From Pseudomonas linyingensis (lineage in GTDB: Bacteria; Pseudomonadota; Gammaproteobacteria; Pseudomonadales; Pseudomonadaceae): a stretch of 64,000 bases of DNA. This document shows, one piece after another, positions 46,069-56,448 of the stretch (positions are counted from its first letter, which is position 1; each line of letters begins with the position of its first letter). The translations under genes and the position numbers were made by a program. The stretch spans positions 269,818-333,817 of the forward strand of contig NZ_FNZE01000004.1 in NCBI RefSeq assembly GCF_900109175.1. Direction: 5' to 3'. The notes under the pieces were generated by a model that searched no databases, was not told where the DNA came from, and was given only the letters and a program-made list of their open reading frames with translations.

Positions 46069-46983
46069 TTACTGATAACGCTTGCGGTACTCGCCCGGCG
46101 CCACCCCGAAGCGCGCCTTGAAGGCGGTGGAGAAGTAGCTGGAGTCGGAGAATCCCCAGGCGTAGCCGAGCGCCGACAGCTTGAGGTCGCTGCCGGCATG
46201 GCGCAGCGCCTCGGCGCACAGGTCGAGGCGGCGGTTGCGGATGTACTGCGCCACCACCAGTTCCTTGCGCGCAAACATGCGGTACAACCCGCGCAGCGAC
46301 ACGCCGATCTCGCGCGCGAGCAGCTCCGGGCACAGCTCCGGCTCGCAGATGTGCCGGTCGATGAACGCCAGCGCGCGGCGGAACAGCCGCTCGTGCAGGT
46401 CGTCGGCGTTCTCGCTGGCGCTGATCGCCGGACGCAGCAGGCTGACCAGCGCATCCAGGGTCGCCTCGCTTTCCAGCAGGCTGAGCCCCTCCTGGCGCGC
46501 CGACTCGTGCACCAGGCTGTTGGCCAGCACTGCCACCGGCGTGTGCGCCGCGATCACCTCGCAACTGCGCACTGCGGCGAAGCGCAGGCTGCGCTCCACC
46601 ACCTCGCGCGGCAGGATCAGACTGAGCTGGCGCGCCCCGGCGCCATAGCTGAAGTCGCTGGGCCGCGCGGCGTCGATCAGGGTGATGTCGCCCGGCTCGA
46701 GCACGATGCGCTGAGCGTCCTGCGCCATGCAGGCGCTGCCGGCGAGCTGGAACACCGCGTAGTAACCCTTGCCGTCATTCGCCGCCACCTCCTGCGGGGT
46801 GCGGTAGAGGCGGGCATGGGCGATGTCGACGAAGGACATCTGCAGCGCGCCGCCGCGGTACTGCTCGATGGCGCCGGCGAACTCGGGACCGAGCGCCTTG
46901 GCGCAGAAGCGTCCGCACAGCGCGTTGACCCGCTGCAGCCAGCCGTCGAGCGCCTCGTCCACCGTGGTCTGCCTAGTGTTCAT
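46069..46983 (-). CDS. AraC family regulator, FeaR-like
   Basis: 304 residues: an N-terminal AraC-binding-like sensing domain (YAVFQLAGSACMAQDAQRIVLEPGDITLIDAARP, in parts), then two C-terminal helix-turn-helix motifs (ELLAREIGVSLRGLYRMFA and SALGYAWGFSDSSYFSTAFKARFGVAPGEYRK, in parts). Length and domain order match E. coli FeaR, activator of phenylethylamine catabolism. It is upstream of the FeaB-like gene, and follows paaY in the same direction. Confidence 0.88.
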   Translation of the reverse strand: MNTRQTTVDEALDGWLQRVNALCGRFCAKALGPEFAGAIEQYRGGALQMSFVDIAHARLYRTPQEVAANDGKGYYAVFQLAGSACMAQDAQRIVLEPGDITLIDAARPSDFSYGAGARQLSLILPREVVERSLRFAAVRSCEVIAAHTPVAVLANSLVHESARQEGLSLLESEATLDALVSLLRPAISASENADDLHERLFRRALAFIDRHICEPELCPELLAREIGVSLRGLYRMFARKELVVAQYIRNRRLDLCAEALRHAGSDLKLSALGYAWGFSDSSYFSTAFKARFGVAPGEYRKRYQ

Positions 46984-47047
46984 CGCTGCTCACCTCGCAC
47001 TCGGCGCTGTCCGGCATGTCGCATGCCGAGCAGCGCCCGGTGGCGGA

Positions 47048-47641
47048 TTAGGAGGCATCCTTGGGCTTGACCTCGGAAGCCGGCAGGCTCGGCCGCTCGG
47101 CTTCCAGCTCGGCCAGCGGCGCGCACTCCTCCATGGCCTCGCGGCAGCGCTGGGCGAGCACCTGGTACTCGCGGGTGCCGGCCTGCTTCCAGCGCACTTC
47201 CTTGTCGGTGAGCTGGCGGCTGACCCGCGCCGGCGCGCCCATCACCAGCGACTGCTCCTCGCAGGCGAAGCCGGCCTTGACGAAGGCGCAGGCGGCGACG
47301 ATCGAGCGCGGCGCGATGTGCGCGTCGTCCATCACCACCGCGTTCATGCCAACCATGGCGTCCTCGCCGATCTGGCAGCCGTGCAACACCGCACCGTGGC
47401 CGATGTGGCCGTTGCGGGCGACGCGGGTGACGCTGGCCGGGAAGCCGTGGATCACGCAGGTGTCCTGCAGGTTGGCGCCCTCCTCGAGGACGATGCGCCC
47501 GAAGTCGCCGCGCAGGCTGGCCAGCGGGCCGACGTAGCAGCCGGGCCCGACGATCACGTCGCCGATCAGCACGGCGGTGGGATGCACGAAGGCGGTGGGA
47601 TGGACCACCGGGGTGACCCCGGCGTAACGGTAGCAGGGCAT
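47048..47641 (-). CDS. paaY: PaaY hexapeptide-repeat thioesterase
   Basis: 197 residues of left-handed beta-helix hexapeptide repeats (VVHPTAFVHPTAVLIGDVIVGPGCYVG in part, NGHIGHGAVLHGCQIGEDAMVGMNAVV in part), gamma-carbonic-anhydrase-like, with the metal His residues. In the paa system PaaY is a thioesterase that hydrolyses dead-end CoA products such as 2-hydroxycyclohepta-1,4,6-triene-1-formyl-CoA. It lies downstream of paaN on the same strand, separated by a REP-like element. Confidence 0.92.
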   Translation of the reverse strand: MPCYRYAGVTPVVHPTAFVHPTAVLIGDVIVGPGCYVGPLASLRGDFGRIVLEEGANLQDTCVIHGFPASVTRVARNGHIGHGAVLHGCQIGEDAMVGMNAVVMDDAHIAPRSIVAACAFVKAGFACEEQSLVMGAPARVSRQLTDKEVRWKQAGTREYQVLAQRCREAMEECAPLAELEAERPSLPASEVKPKDAS

Positions 47642-47671
47642 GGGTATTCCTCTTCTTGTTGTTGTGCACCT

Positions 47672-47729
47672 GTAGGGGCGAATTCATTCGCCCGACATGG
47701 CCGCGTCAGGCGAATGAATTCGCCCCTAC
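47672..47729. repeat. REP-like inverted repeat, GTAGGGGCGAATTCATTCG type
   Basis: A 21-base arm beginning GTAGGGGCGAATTC (47672-47692) is exactly inverted at 47709-47729 around a 16-base spacer. It sits between the paaN stop and the paaY start, where it could form a stable stem in the paaN-paaY mRNA. This sequence type is familiar as a dispersed intergenic repeat in pseudomonads. Confidence 0.85.
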
Positions 47730-47740
47730 GGGCAGGTACG

Positions 47741-49423
47741 TTATTCGGCAGCGACGTGGCGCCGGCTCTGCGCCACCACGAAGCGCCGCGCCACGAAGGC
47801 GGCGTCGGTCAGCGCGGCGTTGGCCGCCGGGTTGCCGCCAGTGCCGTGGAAGTCGCTGAACGCCGCCGACTGGTTGACGAACAGGCCGTTGTCCAGGTTG
47901 ATCGACAGCGCCACGGCGACATCCTGCGCCAGTTCCTCGGCCTGCTCCAGCACCTGCTCGTCGGTGGAGTATACGGCCAGGGTCAGCGCGCCCTTCTCGC
48001 CCAGCGTCTCGCGCACCAGCTGCAGGCTGTGCGCGGTGTCGTCGGTGGCGATCACGAAGCTGATCGGGCCGAAGCGCTCCTCGGCGTAGGCCGCGCGCTC
48101 GCTGCCGTCGACCTTGAGCAGCAGCGGGGTGCGCACGCGCGCCTCGGGGTACTCGGGATGCACGCGCGCCTCGCTGTCCAGCAGCACCTCGCCGAGGGCA
48201 TGGCAGGCGCCGATGCGCGCCAGGGTCGCCTCGGACTGGATGCAGCCGAGCACCGCGCAGGCGCGCTCGTTGTCGGCGAGGAATTTGCTCACCGCGCCGG
48301 CCAGTGCCTGCGCCACCTCGTCGAAGCCGAGCACGCCTTCGGGCGTGCGGATGCCGCCGCGCGGCACGTAGATGGCCTGCGGGGTGGTACACATCTGCCC
48401 GGAGTACAGGCAGAGGCTGAACGCCAGGTTGCGCGCCACCGCCTTGAGGTCGGTCACGCTGTCGATCACCACGCTGTTCAGGCCGGACTTCTCGGTGAAC
48501 ACCTGAGCCTGGCGGGCGTTGTCCTCCAGCCAGTTGCCGAAGGCACTGGAGCCGGTGAAGTCGATCACCTTGACCCGCGGGTCGACGGCCAGCTCTTTCG
48601 CCACTGGGGCATCGAGGGTGTCCGGCACCAGGCTGACCAGCGCCGGGTCGAAGCCGGCCTCGGCGAGCACCTGCTGGGCGACGCGCACGGTCATCGCCAC
48701 CGGCAGGATGGCGCCGGGGTGCGCCTTGACCAGCACCGGATTGCCGGTGGCCAGGCTGGCGAACAGGCCCGGGTAGGTGTTCCAGGTCGGGAAGGTCGAG
48801 CAGGCGATCACCAGGGCGATGCCGCGCGGCACGATATGGAAGCGCTTGTCGACCACCAGCGGGTCGAGCTTGCCCTGCGGCTTGGTCCAGCGCGCCGACT
48901 CCGGCACCTCGCGCAGCAGCTTCCAGGCCTGGGCCACCGCCTCCAGGCCGCGATCCTGGGAATGCGGGCCGGCGGCCTGGAAGGCCATCGGCAGGCCTTG
49001 CCCGGTGGTGTGCACGGCGGCGTGGGCGATGTCGAAGCTCTGCGCGTTGAGGCGCTGGAGGATCTCCAGGCATACGCCGATCCACGCCTGCGGGCCGGCG
49101 GCGCGCCAGCTAGGCAGCTGCACCTGCAGGTGGCTCAGCAGCGCGTCGAGATCCGGCTGGTCGTAGGTGATGCCCAGATCGAAACCGTAGGGCGAGCGCT
49201 CGCCGCCGACGCGGCCCTTGACCGCCGGGCAGTGCAGCTCGAAGTGGCGGCCCTGCAGCGCGGCGAAGTTGACCGGGCCGGCGGCCGCGGCCTCCTCGCC
49301 GTAGGGACGCTGGCTTTCCGGATAGGGTGTCCAGTGGTCGCGTTCGGCGATGGCCTGGAGGGCGCGCTCGAGCAGCGGCTGGTGGCGGGCGAACAGGTCG
49401 AGTGCGGAAACGGATGCAGGCAC
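47741..49423 (-). CDS. paaN: Phenylacetic acid degradation aldehyde dehydrogenase PaaN
   Basis: 560 residues. A PaaN-type N-terminus (LFARHQPLLERALQAIAERDHWTPYPE, in part) precedes an ALDH domain with IACSTFPTWNTYPGLFASL, DFTGSSAFGNWL and the catalytic Cys in LYSGQMCTTPQAIYVPRGG. It lacks the MaoC hydratase half of PaaZ. PaaN is assigned to the ring-cleavage/aldehyde step in pseudomonads, and a full PaaZ is also encoded at 60383. The GTG at 49423 behind GAGG fits the family N-terminus. Confidence 0.9.
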   Translation of the reverse strand: MPASVSALDLFARHQPLLERALQAIAERDHWTPYPESQRPYGEEAAAAGPVNFAALQGRHFELHCPAVKGRVGGERSPYGFDLGITYDQPDLDALLSHLQVQLPSWRAAGPQAWIGVCLEILQRLNAQSFDIAHAAVHTTGQGLPMAFQAAGPHSQDRGLEAVAQAWKLLREVPESARWTKPQGKLDPLVVDKRFHIVPRGIALVIACSTFPTWNTYPGLFASLATGNPVLVKAHPGAILPVAMTVRVAQQVLAEAGFDPALVSLVPDTLDAPVAKELAVDPRVKVIDFTGSSAFGNWLEDNARQAQVFTEKSGLNSVVIDSVTDLKAVARNLAFSLCLYSGQMCTTPQAIYVPRGGIRTPEGVLGFDEVAQALAGAVSKFLADNERACAVLGCIQSEATLARIGACHALGEVLLDSEARVHPEYPEARVRTPLLLKVDGSERAAYAEERFGPISFVIATDDTAHSLQLVRETLGEKGALTLAVYSTDEQVLEQAEELAQDVAVALSINLDNGLFVNQSAAFSDFHGTGGNPAANAALTDAAFVARRFVVAQSRRHVAAE

Positions 49424-49690
49424 GGCGGGTTCCTCGAGGTGACGGGCCGACCGACAAACAAGACATTTGTCTAATATCTGGCCACTTTCTTGTATCACAT
49501 CACCTTAACCGCGACCGACGGAGAAATCCATACGTCGGGCAAAGCCCTTGCAAATCAAGGGAATGTCAGCAAAACCGGCCACTTCAGGCGGGTCTACAGG
49601 CCGCCGGAGCCCCTTGCGCGGCGCCTTTCCGCTCGTCGGAAGTGGCACGAATGGCGATAAAACAGACACACTAAATCACTTTCTCGCGAG

Positions 49691-49718
49691 TTGATCTGTA
49701 TCACTTTATGGGTATACT
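49691..49718 (+). promoter_or_regulatory. paaF promoter with TGTATC in the spacer
   Basis: TTGATC (49691-49696) and TATACT (49713-49718) are separated by 16 bases, and TGTATC (49697-49702) lies between them. The transcript would have a leader of about 120 bases before paaF. The same 423-base gap (49424-49846) carries another TGTATC at 49491-49496 on the paaN side and no gene. A repressor bound in the spacer would block RNA polymerase; PaaX is the obvious candidate. Confidence 0.6.
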
Positions 49719-49846
49719 CGGTCGAAACGGCTGCTCCGCGAAGCATCCCGCCCCACGCCGTGGGCAGGGCAGCGGAAGCAACAACAACTCCAATAACCCA
49801 GCCCGGTGCTTCAGCACCCGTGCGTGCACCGCGAGGACGTGTTTCC

Positions 49847-50620
49847 ATGCCTCAGACCCTGAGCGTCCTGCCCCCCGAACAGGGCGTGCGCCTGATCACC
49901 CTGCAGCGCCCCGAAGCGCTGAACGCCCTCAACACCCAGCTGCTCGGCGAACTCGCCGCCGAACTGGATGCCGCCGAAGCCTGCGCCGACACCCGCGCCG
50001 TGGTCATCACCGGCAGCCGCCGCGCCTTCGCCGCCGGCGCCGACATCAAGGAGATGGCCGAGCGCGACCTGGTCGGCATCCTCGAAGACCCGCGCCTGGC
50101 CCACTGGCAGCGCATCACCCGCTTCTCCAAGCCGCTGATCGCCGCGGTCAACGGCTTCGCCCTCGGCGGCGGCTGCGAACTGGCCATGCACGCCGACATC
50201 CTCATCGCCGGCGAGGATGCCCAGTTCGGCCAGCCGGAAATCAACCTGGCGATCATGCCCGGCGCCGGCGGCACTCAGCGCCTGCTGCGCGCGGTAGGCA
50301 AGTCGCTGGCCATGCAGATGGTCCTCACCGGCGAGCCGATCAGTGCCCGCCGCGCCCTCGACGCCGGCCTGGTCAGCGAGATCACCCAGCCGGAGCTGAC
50401 CGTCGAGCGCGCCGTCGCCATCGCCCGCAAGATCGCCGAGAAGGCGCCGCTGGCCGTGCGCCTGGCCAAGGAAGCCCTGCTCAAGGCCGAGGACACCGAC
50501 CTGGCCAGCGGCCTGCGCTTCGAGCGCCACGCCTTCACCCTGCTGGCCGGCACCGAGGACCGCAACGAAGGCATCCGCGCCTTCCAGGAAAAGCGCAAGC
50601 CGGCCTACAAGGGCCGCTGA
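49847..50620 (+). CDS. paaF: 2,3-dehydroadipyl-CoA hydratase (enoyl-CoA hydratase)
   Basis: 257 residues of the crotonase fold: oxyanion-hole segments SRRAFAAGADIKEM and NGFALGGGCELAMHADI, and the two catalytic Glu regions (GGCELAMH; GQPEINLAIMPGAGGTQRL). PaaF hydrates 2,3-dehydroadipyl-CoA in the beta-oxidation-like end of the pathway. The ATG at 49847 gives MPQTLSVLPPEQG; the region upstream is promoter DNA. It is first in paaFGHIJ. Confidence 0.93.
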   Translation: MPQTLSVLPPEQGVRLITLQRPEALNALNTQLLGELAAELDAAEACADTRAVVITGSRRAFAAGADIKEMAERDLVGILEDPRLAHWQRITRFSKPLIAAVNGFALGGGCELAMHADILIAGEDAQFGQPEINLAIMPGAGGTQRLLRAVGKSLAMQMVLTGEPISARRALDAGLVSEITQPELTVERAVAIARKIAEKAPLAVRLAKEALLKAEDTDLASGLRFERHAFTLLAGTEDRNEGIRAFQEKRKPAYKGR

Positions 50621-50689
50621 GTCCGCCGGCTCCTCGAGAGCATTCCGGGGGCGCTCGCGCCCCTCTACTAATAAATAGAGAGCGCCTTC

Positions 50690-51481
50690 ATGAGCTTCGA
50701 ACACATCCTCTTCACCATCGAGCAGGGCGTCGCCACCCTGACCCTGAACCGCCCGGAGCAGCTCAACAGCTTCAACCCGGCGATGCACAAGGAAGTCCGC
50801 GAGGCCCTCAAGCAGGTGCGCCAGAACGCCGAAGTGCGCTGCCTGCTGATCACCGGCGCCGGCCGCGGCTTCTGCGCAGGGCAAGACCTGGGCGACCGCA
50901 ACGTGGCACCGGGCGCCGCCGCCCCTGACCTCGGCGAGTCGATCGAGAAGAACTACAACCCACTGATCCGCGCCCTGCGCGACCTGCCGATGCCGGTGAT
51001 CTGCGCGGTCAACGGCGTGGCCGCCGGCGCCGGCGCCAACATCGCCCTGGCCTGCGACATCACCCTCGCCGCCCGCTCCGCCAGCTTCATCCAGGCGTTC
51101 TGCAAGATCGGCCTGGTGCCGGATTCCGGCGGCACCTGGACCCTGCCGCGCGCGGTCGGCATGGCCCGCGCCAAGGCCCTCGCCCTGCTGGGCGACCGCC
51201 TGTCCGCCGAGCAGGCCGAGCAGTGGGGAATGATCTGGCGCTGCGTCGACGACGCCGCCCTGCAGGACGAGGCGCTCAAGCTGGCCCGCCAGCTGGCCAC
51301 CCAGCCGACCTACGGCCTGGCGCTGATCAAGCGCGCGCTGAACGCCAGCGCCAGCAACAGCTTCGACGAGCAGCTGGATCTCGAGCGCGACCTGCAGCGC
51401 CTGGCCGGGCGCAGCGAAGACTACCGCGAGGGCGTCAGCGCCTTCATGGCCAAGCGCACTCCTGAATTCAAGGGCCGTTGA
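50690..51481 (+). CDS. paaG: 1,2-epoxyphenylacetyl-CoA isomerase
   Basis: 263 residues, crotonase family: TGAGRGFCAGQDLGDR and NGVAAGAGANIALACDI, with Asp rather than Glu usage around FCKIGLVPDSGGTW, the isomerase subtype. PaaG converts the ring epoxide to the oxepin-CoA and also isomerises an unsaturated intermediate later. It is separated by 69 bases from paaF and followed after one base by paaH. Confidence 0.95.
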   Translation: MSFEHILFTIEQGVATLTLNRPEQLNSFNPAMHKEVREALKQVRQNAEVRCLLITGAGRGFCAGQDLGDRNVAPGAAAPDLGESIEKNYNPLIRALRDLPMPVICAVNGVAAGAGANIALACDITLAARSASFIQAFCKIGLVPDSGGTWTLPRAVGMARAKALALLGDRLSAEQAEQWGMIWRCVDDAALQDEALKLARQLATQPTYGLALIKRALNASASNSFDEQLDLERDLQRLAGRSEDYREGVSAFMAKRTPEFKGR

Positions 51482-51482
51482 G

Positions 51483-53000
51483 ATGACCGCACTGCATAAA
51501 GACGCCGCCATCGCGGTGATCGGCGCCGGCGCCATGGGTGCCGGCATCGCCCAGGTCGCCGCCCAGGCCGGCCATCCGGTCGCCCTGTTCGACACCCGCG
51601 AAGGCGCCGCCGCCCAGGCCATCGCCGGCATCGCCAAACAGCTCGGCAAGCGCGTCGACGCCGGCAAGCTGGACGCCGCCGAGCGCGACGCCACCCTCGC
51701 CCGCCTGACCCCGGCCGCGCGCCTCGAAGACCTCGAAGGCAGCGCCCTGGTGGTCGAGGCCATCGTCGAGAACCTCGAGGTCAAGCGCGGCCTGTTCGCC
51801 CAGCTGGAAGCGATCTGCGGCGACGACTGCATCCTCGCCAGCAACACCTCCTCGCTGTCGATCACCTCGCTGGCCGCCACCCTCAAGCGCCCCGAGCGCG
51901 TCGCCGGCCTGCACTTCTTCAACCCGGCGCCGGTGATGGCGCTGGTCGAAATCGTCGCCGGCCTGGCCAGCGACAAGGCCACCGTCGACTGCCTGTACGC
52001 CACCGCCAAGGCGTGGGGCAAGAAGCCGGTGCATACCAAGTCCACTCCGGGTTTCATCGTCAACCGCGTCGCTCGGCCGTTCTACGCCGAGAGCCTGCGC
52101 CTGCTGCAGGAAGGCGCCAGCGACTGCGCCAGCCTCGATGCGCTGCTGCGCGACGCCGGCGGCTTCCGCATGGGCGCCTTCGAGCTGACCGACCTGATCG
52201 GCCACGACGTCAACTACGCGGTGACCTGCTCGGTGTTCGACGCCTACTACGGCGACTTCCGCTTCCAGCCGTCCCTGATCCAGAAGGAACTGGTCGACGC
52301 CGGTCGCTTCGGTCGCAAGAGCGGCCGCGGCTTCTATGACTACGCCGAAGGCGCCGAGCGGCCCACCGCGCAGAGCCTGGCAGCTGCCGCCAAACCCGCC
52401 TGCGTGGTGGTGGAAGGCGACCTCGGCCCGGCTGCCGCGCTGGTCGAGCGCATCGAGGCTGCCGGCATCGAGATCGTGCGCCGCGACGGCGCCGGTCTGC
52501 TGCGCGTCGGCGAGGCGCTACTGGCGCTGAGCGACGGCCGCATGGCCGCCGAGCGCGCCCGCGACGAGGGTCTGCGCAACCTGGCGCTGTTCGACCTGGC
52601 GCTGGACTACGCGAAAGCGAGCCGCCTGGCCGTGGCCTTCGCCGCCGGCACTGACGCCGCCGCCCGCGAAGCCGTCACCGGCCTGCTGCAGGCCGCCGGC
52701 ATCGCCGTGACCGAAGTGACCGACAGCCCGGCGCTGGTGGTGCTGCGCACCGTGGCGATGCTCGCCAACGAGGCCGCCGATGCCGTGCTGCAGGGCGTCG
52801 GTTCTGCCGCCGACATCGACCTGGCCATGTGCGCCGGGGTCAACTATCCCAAGGGTCCGCTGGCCTGGGCCGATGCCATCGGCGTCGGCACCGTGCTGGG
52901 CGCGCTCGACCACCTGCAACGCAGCTACGGCGAGGACCGCTATCGGCCGTCCCTGCTGCTGCGCCGCCTGCACTGCGCCGGAGAACGTTTCCATGGCTGA
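51483..53000 (+). CDS. paaH: 3-hydroxyadipyl-CoA dehydrogenase
   Basis: 505 residues: N-terminal Rossmann VIGAGAMGAGIAQVAAQAG for NAD, ASNTSSLSIT and the catalytic His in GLHFFNPAPVMALVE, then the C-terminal 3HCDH domain (TPGFIVNRVARPFYAE; RKSGRGFYDYAEG) and an extra C-terminal 3HCDH-like repeat (about 390-505, with GVNYPKGPLAWAD). Oxidises 3-hydroxyadipyl-CoA. The last 8 bases overlap paaI. Confidence 0.95.
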   Translation: MTALHKDAAIAVIGAGAMGAGIAQVAAQAGHPVALFDTREGAAAQAIAGIAKQLGKRVDAGKLDAAERDATLARLTPAARLEDLEGSALVVEAIVENLEVKRGLFAQLEAICGDDCILASNTSSLSITSLAATLKRPERVAGLHFFNPAPVMALVEIVAGLASDKATVDCLYATAKAWGKKPVHTKSTPGFIVNRVARPFYAESLRLLQEGASDCASLDALLRDAGGFRMGAFELTDLIGHDVNYAVTCSVFDAYYGDFRFQPSLIQKELVDAGRFGRKSGRGFYDYAEGAERPTAQSLAAAAKPACVVVEGDLGPAAALVERIEAAGIEIVRRDGAGLLRVGEALLALSDGRMAAERARDEGLRNLALFDLALDYAKASRLAVAFAAGTDAAAREAVTGLLQAAGIAVTEVTDSPALVVLRTVAMLANEAADAVLQGVGSAADIDLAMCAGVNYPKGPLAWADAIGVGTVLGALDHLQRSYGEDRYRPSLLLRRLHCAGERFHG

Positions 53001-53462
53001 GCATCATCAAGATAACGACAACGGCCAGCTGCCGCCCCAGGAACTGGCCGAAGCCTGCGCCGAAGCCATGTACGAGCGCGACCTGGCGGTACGCCACCTC
53101 GGCATCAAGGTGCTGCGCATGGCGCCGGGCGAAGCCGACCTGCAGATGACCATCAGCGAGATCATGATCCAGGGCCACGCCAGCTGCCACGGCGGCTACC
53201 TGTTCACCCTCGCCGATTCGGCGTTCGCCTACGCCTGCAACAGCTACGACGACGCCACAGTGGCGCTCGGCGCCAGCATCGACTTCATCGCCCCCGGCCG
53301 CCTCGGCGACGTGCTCACTGCACGCGCCACCCAGGTCAGCCGCAGCGGCCGCACCGGCAACTACGACGTGCGCATCGAGAACCAGCACGGCCAGTTGATC
53401 GCCGTGTTCCACGGCAAGTCCTACAAGATCCGCGGCACCGTCCGCCAGCAGGAGAACCAGGC

Positions 53463-53466
<4 letters not shown>
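52993..53466 (+). CDS. paaI: Hydroxyphenylacetyl-CoA thioesterase PaaI
   Basis: 157-residue hot-dog-fold thioesterase with the catalytic segment CHGGYLFTLADSAFAYACN and GASIDFIAPGRLGDVL. It hydrolyses mono- and dihydroxyphenylacetyl-CoA that would otherwise trap CoA. It overlaps both paaH (8 bases) and paaJ (4 bases, ATGA), showing tight translational coupling. Confidence 0.95.
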
Positions 53467-54668
<1,202 letters not shown>

Positions 54669-54787
54669 TCCCCACCGCTGCGCGCCCCGCCCCGTAGGCG
54701 CGCAACGCTGGTAAAAGACCTACAACAACAAGAACGGGCGGCCTCGCCAGTCGCCCGTGGCTCCACACAAGAACAAAGAGAGATGCC

Positions 54788-56113
54788 ATGAACGCCATGC
54801 ACAATGCCTCTGCGAACAGCGCCCTGCTCGACCCGATGGAAACCGCCAGCCTCGACCACCTGCGCCACCATCAGCTGGAGCGCCTGCGCTGGACCCTGCA
54901 GCACGCCTACGAGAACGTGCCGGTGTACCGCCAGAAGTTCGACGCCCTCGGTATCCATCCCAGCGACCTGAAGTCGCTGGCCGACCTCGCCAAGTTCCCC
55001 TTCACCGGCAAGTCGGATCTGCGCGACAACTACCCGTTCGGCATGTTCGCCGTGCCGATGGAGCAGGTCTCGCGCGTCCACGCCTCCAGCGGCACCACCG
55101 GCCAGCCCACCGTGGTCGGCTACACCGCCAACGACATCGACACCTGGGCCAACCTGGTGGCGCGCTCGATCCGCGCCGCCGGCGGCCGCCCCGGCGATCG
55201 CATCCACGTCGCCTACGGCTATGGCCTGTTCACCGGCGGCCTGGGCGCCCACTACGGCGCCGAGCGCCTGGGCTGCACGGTGATCCCGATGTCCGGCGGC
55301 CAGACCGAGAAGCAGGTCCAGCTGATCAAGGACTTCCAGCCCGACATCATCATGGTCACCCCCTCGTACATGCTGAACATCGCCGACGAGATGGAGCGCC
55401 AGGGCATCGACCCGCACAAGCTGCCGCTGCGCCTGGGCATCTTCGGCGCCGAGCCGTGGACCGGCCAGCTGCGCGGCGAGCTGGAAAGCCGCCTGGGCAT
55501 CCAGGCCATGGACATCTACGGCCTGTCCGAGGTGATGGGCCCAGGCGTGGCCATGGAGTGCGCCGACAGCAAGGGCAGCCCGACCATCTGGGAAGACCAC
55601 TTCTATCCGGAAATCATCGACCCGGTCACAGGCGAAGTACTGCCGGACGGCGAGATGGGCGAGCTGGTGTTCACCTCGCTGTCCAAGGAAGCGCTGCCGA
55701 TGATCCGCTACCGCACCCGCGACCTGACCCGCCTGCTGCCGGGCAGCGCGCGCGCCATGCGTCGTATCGACAAGATCACCGGGCGCAGCGACGACATGCT
55801 GATCATCCGCGGGGTCAACGTGTTCCCTACGCAGATCGAGGAGCAGGTACTGAAAGTCAAACAGCTTTCCGCCCAGTACGAACTGCATGTGTATCGCAAT
55901 GGCAACCTCGACGGCATGGACGTGCTGGTCGAACTCAAGCCCGAGTTCGAGCAACTGGACGACACCGAGCGCCAGGCGGTGAGCCGCGAACTGGCCCACC
56001 ACATCAAGAGCAACGTCGGCATCAGCACGCGCATCAACATCTGCCCGTGCTTCAGCCTCAAGCGCTCGGAAGGCAAGGCCGCCCACGTGATCGACAAGCG
56101 CAAGAGCGCCTGA
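54788..56113 (+). CDS. paaK: Phenylacetate-CoA ligase
   Basis: 441-residue adenylate-forming enzyme: ATP-binding VHASSGTTGQPTVVGYT, GLSEVMGPGVAMEC, RYRTRDLTRL and the C-terminal lid lysine region KRSEGKAAHVIDKR. Activates phenylacetate to phenylacetyl-CoA, which is both the pathway's first CoA intermediate and the PaaX inducer. AGAGAG precedes the ATG and a strong terminator follows. Confidence 0.97.
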   Translation: MNAMHNASANSALLDPMETASLDHLRHHQLERLRWTLQHAYENVPVYRQKFDALGIHPSDLKSLADLAKFPFTGKSDLRDNYPFGMFAVPMEQVSRVHASSGTTGQPTVVGYTANDIDTWANLVARSIRAAGGRPGDRIHVAYGYGLFTGGLGAHYGAERLGCTVIPMSGGQTEKQVQLIKDFQPDIIMVTPSYMLNIADEMERQGIDPHKLPLRLGIFGAEPWTGQLRGELESRLGIQAMDIYGLSEVMGPGVAMECADSKGSPTIWEDHFYPEIIDPVTGEVLPDGEMGELVFTSLSKEALPMIRYRTRDLTRLLPGSARAMRRIDKITGRSDDMLIIRGVNVFPTQIEEQVLKVKQLSAQYELHVYRNGNLDGMDVLVELKPEFEQLDDTERQAVSRELAHHIKSNVGISTRINICPCFSLKRSEGKAAHVIDKRKSA

Positions 56114-56126
56114 TCCCGGCCGCCCG

Positions 56127-56153
56127 AAAGCCCCGCTCCGGCGGGGCTTTTTT
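56127..56153 (+). terminator. Intrinsic terminator after paaK
   Basis: AAAGCCCCGC, loop TCCG, then GCGGGGCTTTTTT: a perfect 10-bp stem with a T run, 13 bases past the paaK stop. It isolates paaFGHIJK from paaABCDE. Confidence 0.95.
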
Positions 56154-56171
56154 ATGCCCGAGAGAAAGCCC

Positions 56172-56286
56172 CGTAGGGGGGGTTAGCCGCAACGCGGCGT
56201 AACCCACCACCGATGCCGCCAGGCATCGCCATGGCCAGCCTGGCGGCCGGTTCGTGGGTTACGGCCTGCGGCCTAACCCACCCTGC
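56172..56286. repeat. REP-like element, GGTTAGCCGC type
   Basis: Starts CGTAGGGGGGGTTAGCCGC and ends GCGGCCTAACCCACCC; inner TAACCCACC / GTGGGTTA pairs allow nested hairpins. It lies in the 335-base gap between paaK and paaA. This repeat type is widespread between genes in pseudomonads. Confidence 0.75.
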
Positions 56287-56360
56287 GCCACTCCTGCTCC
56301 CCGATGCTCTGAAAACCTCCCCGCTCATCGCTAAAACGAACAAAGCGACACTAAAAACAT

Positions 56361-56389
56361 TTGTTTGCTTTTGCTTTGTGTATCATATA
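56361..56389 (+). promoter_or_regulatory. paaA promoter with TGTATC next to the -10 box
   Basis: TTGTTT (56361-56366) and CATATA (56384-56389) at 17-base spacing form a plausible sigma-70 promoter in an AT-rich patch. TGTATC (56379-56384) touches the -10 box, as at the paaF promoter. ACACTAAA upstream (56349) is also shared with the paaF region (49668), at a similar distance from TGTATC. Confidence 0.6.
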
Positions 56390-56448
56390 AAAATACAGAA
56401 CGCCCGGGCGCTGCCCTGCCTGCAACCATGGCTGGAGAAAACAAGAAA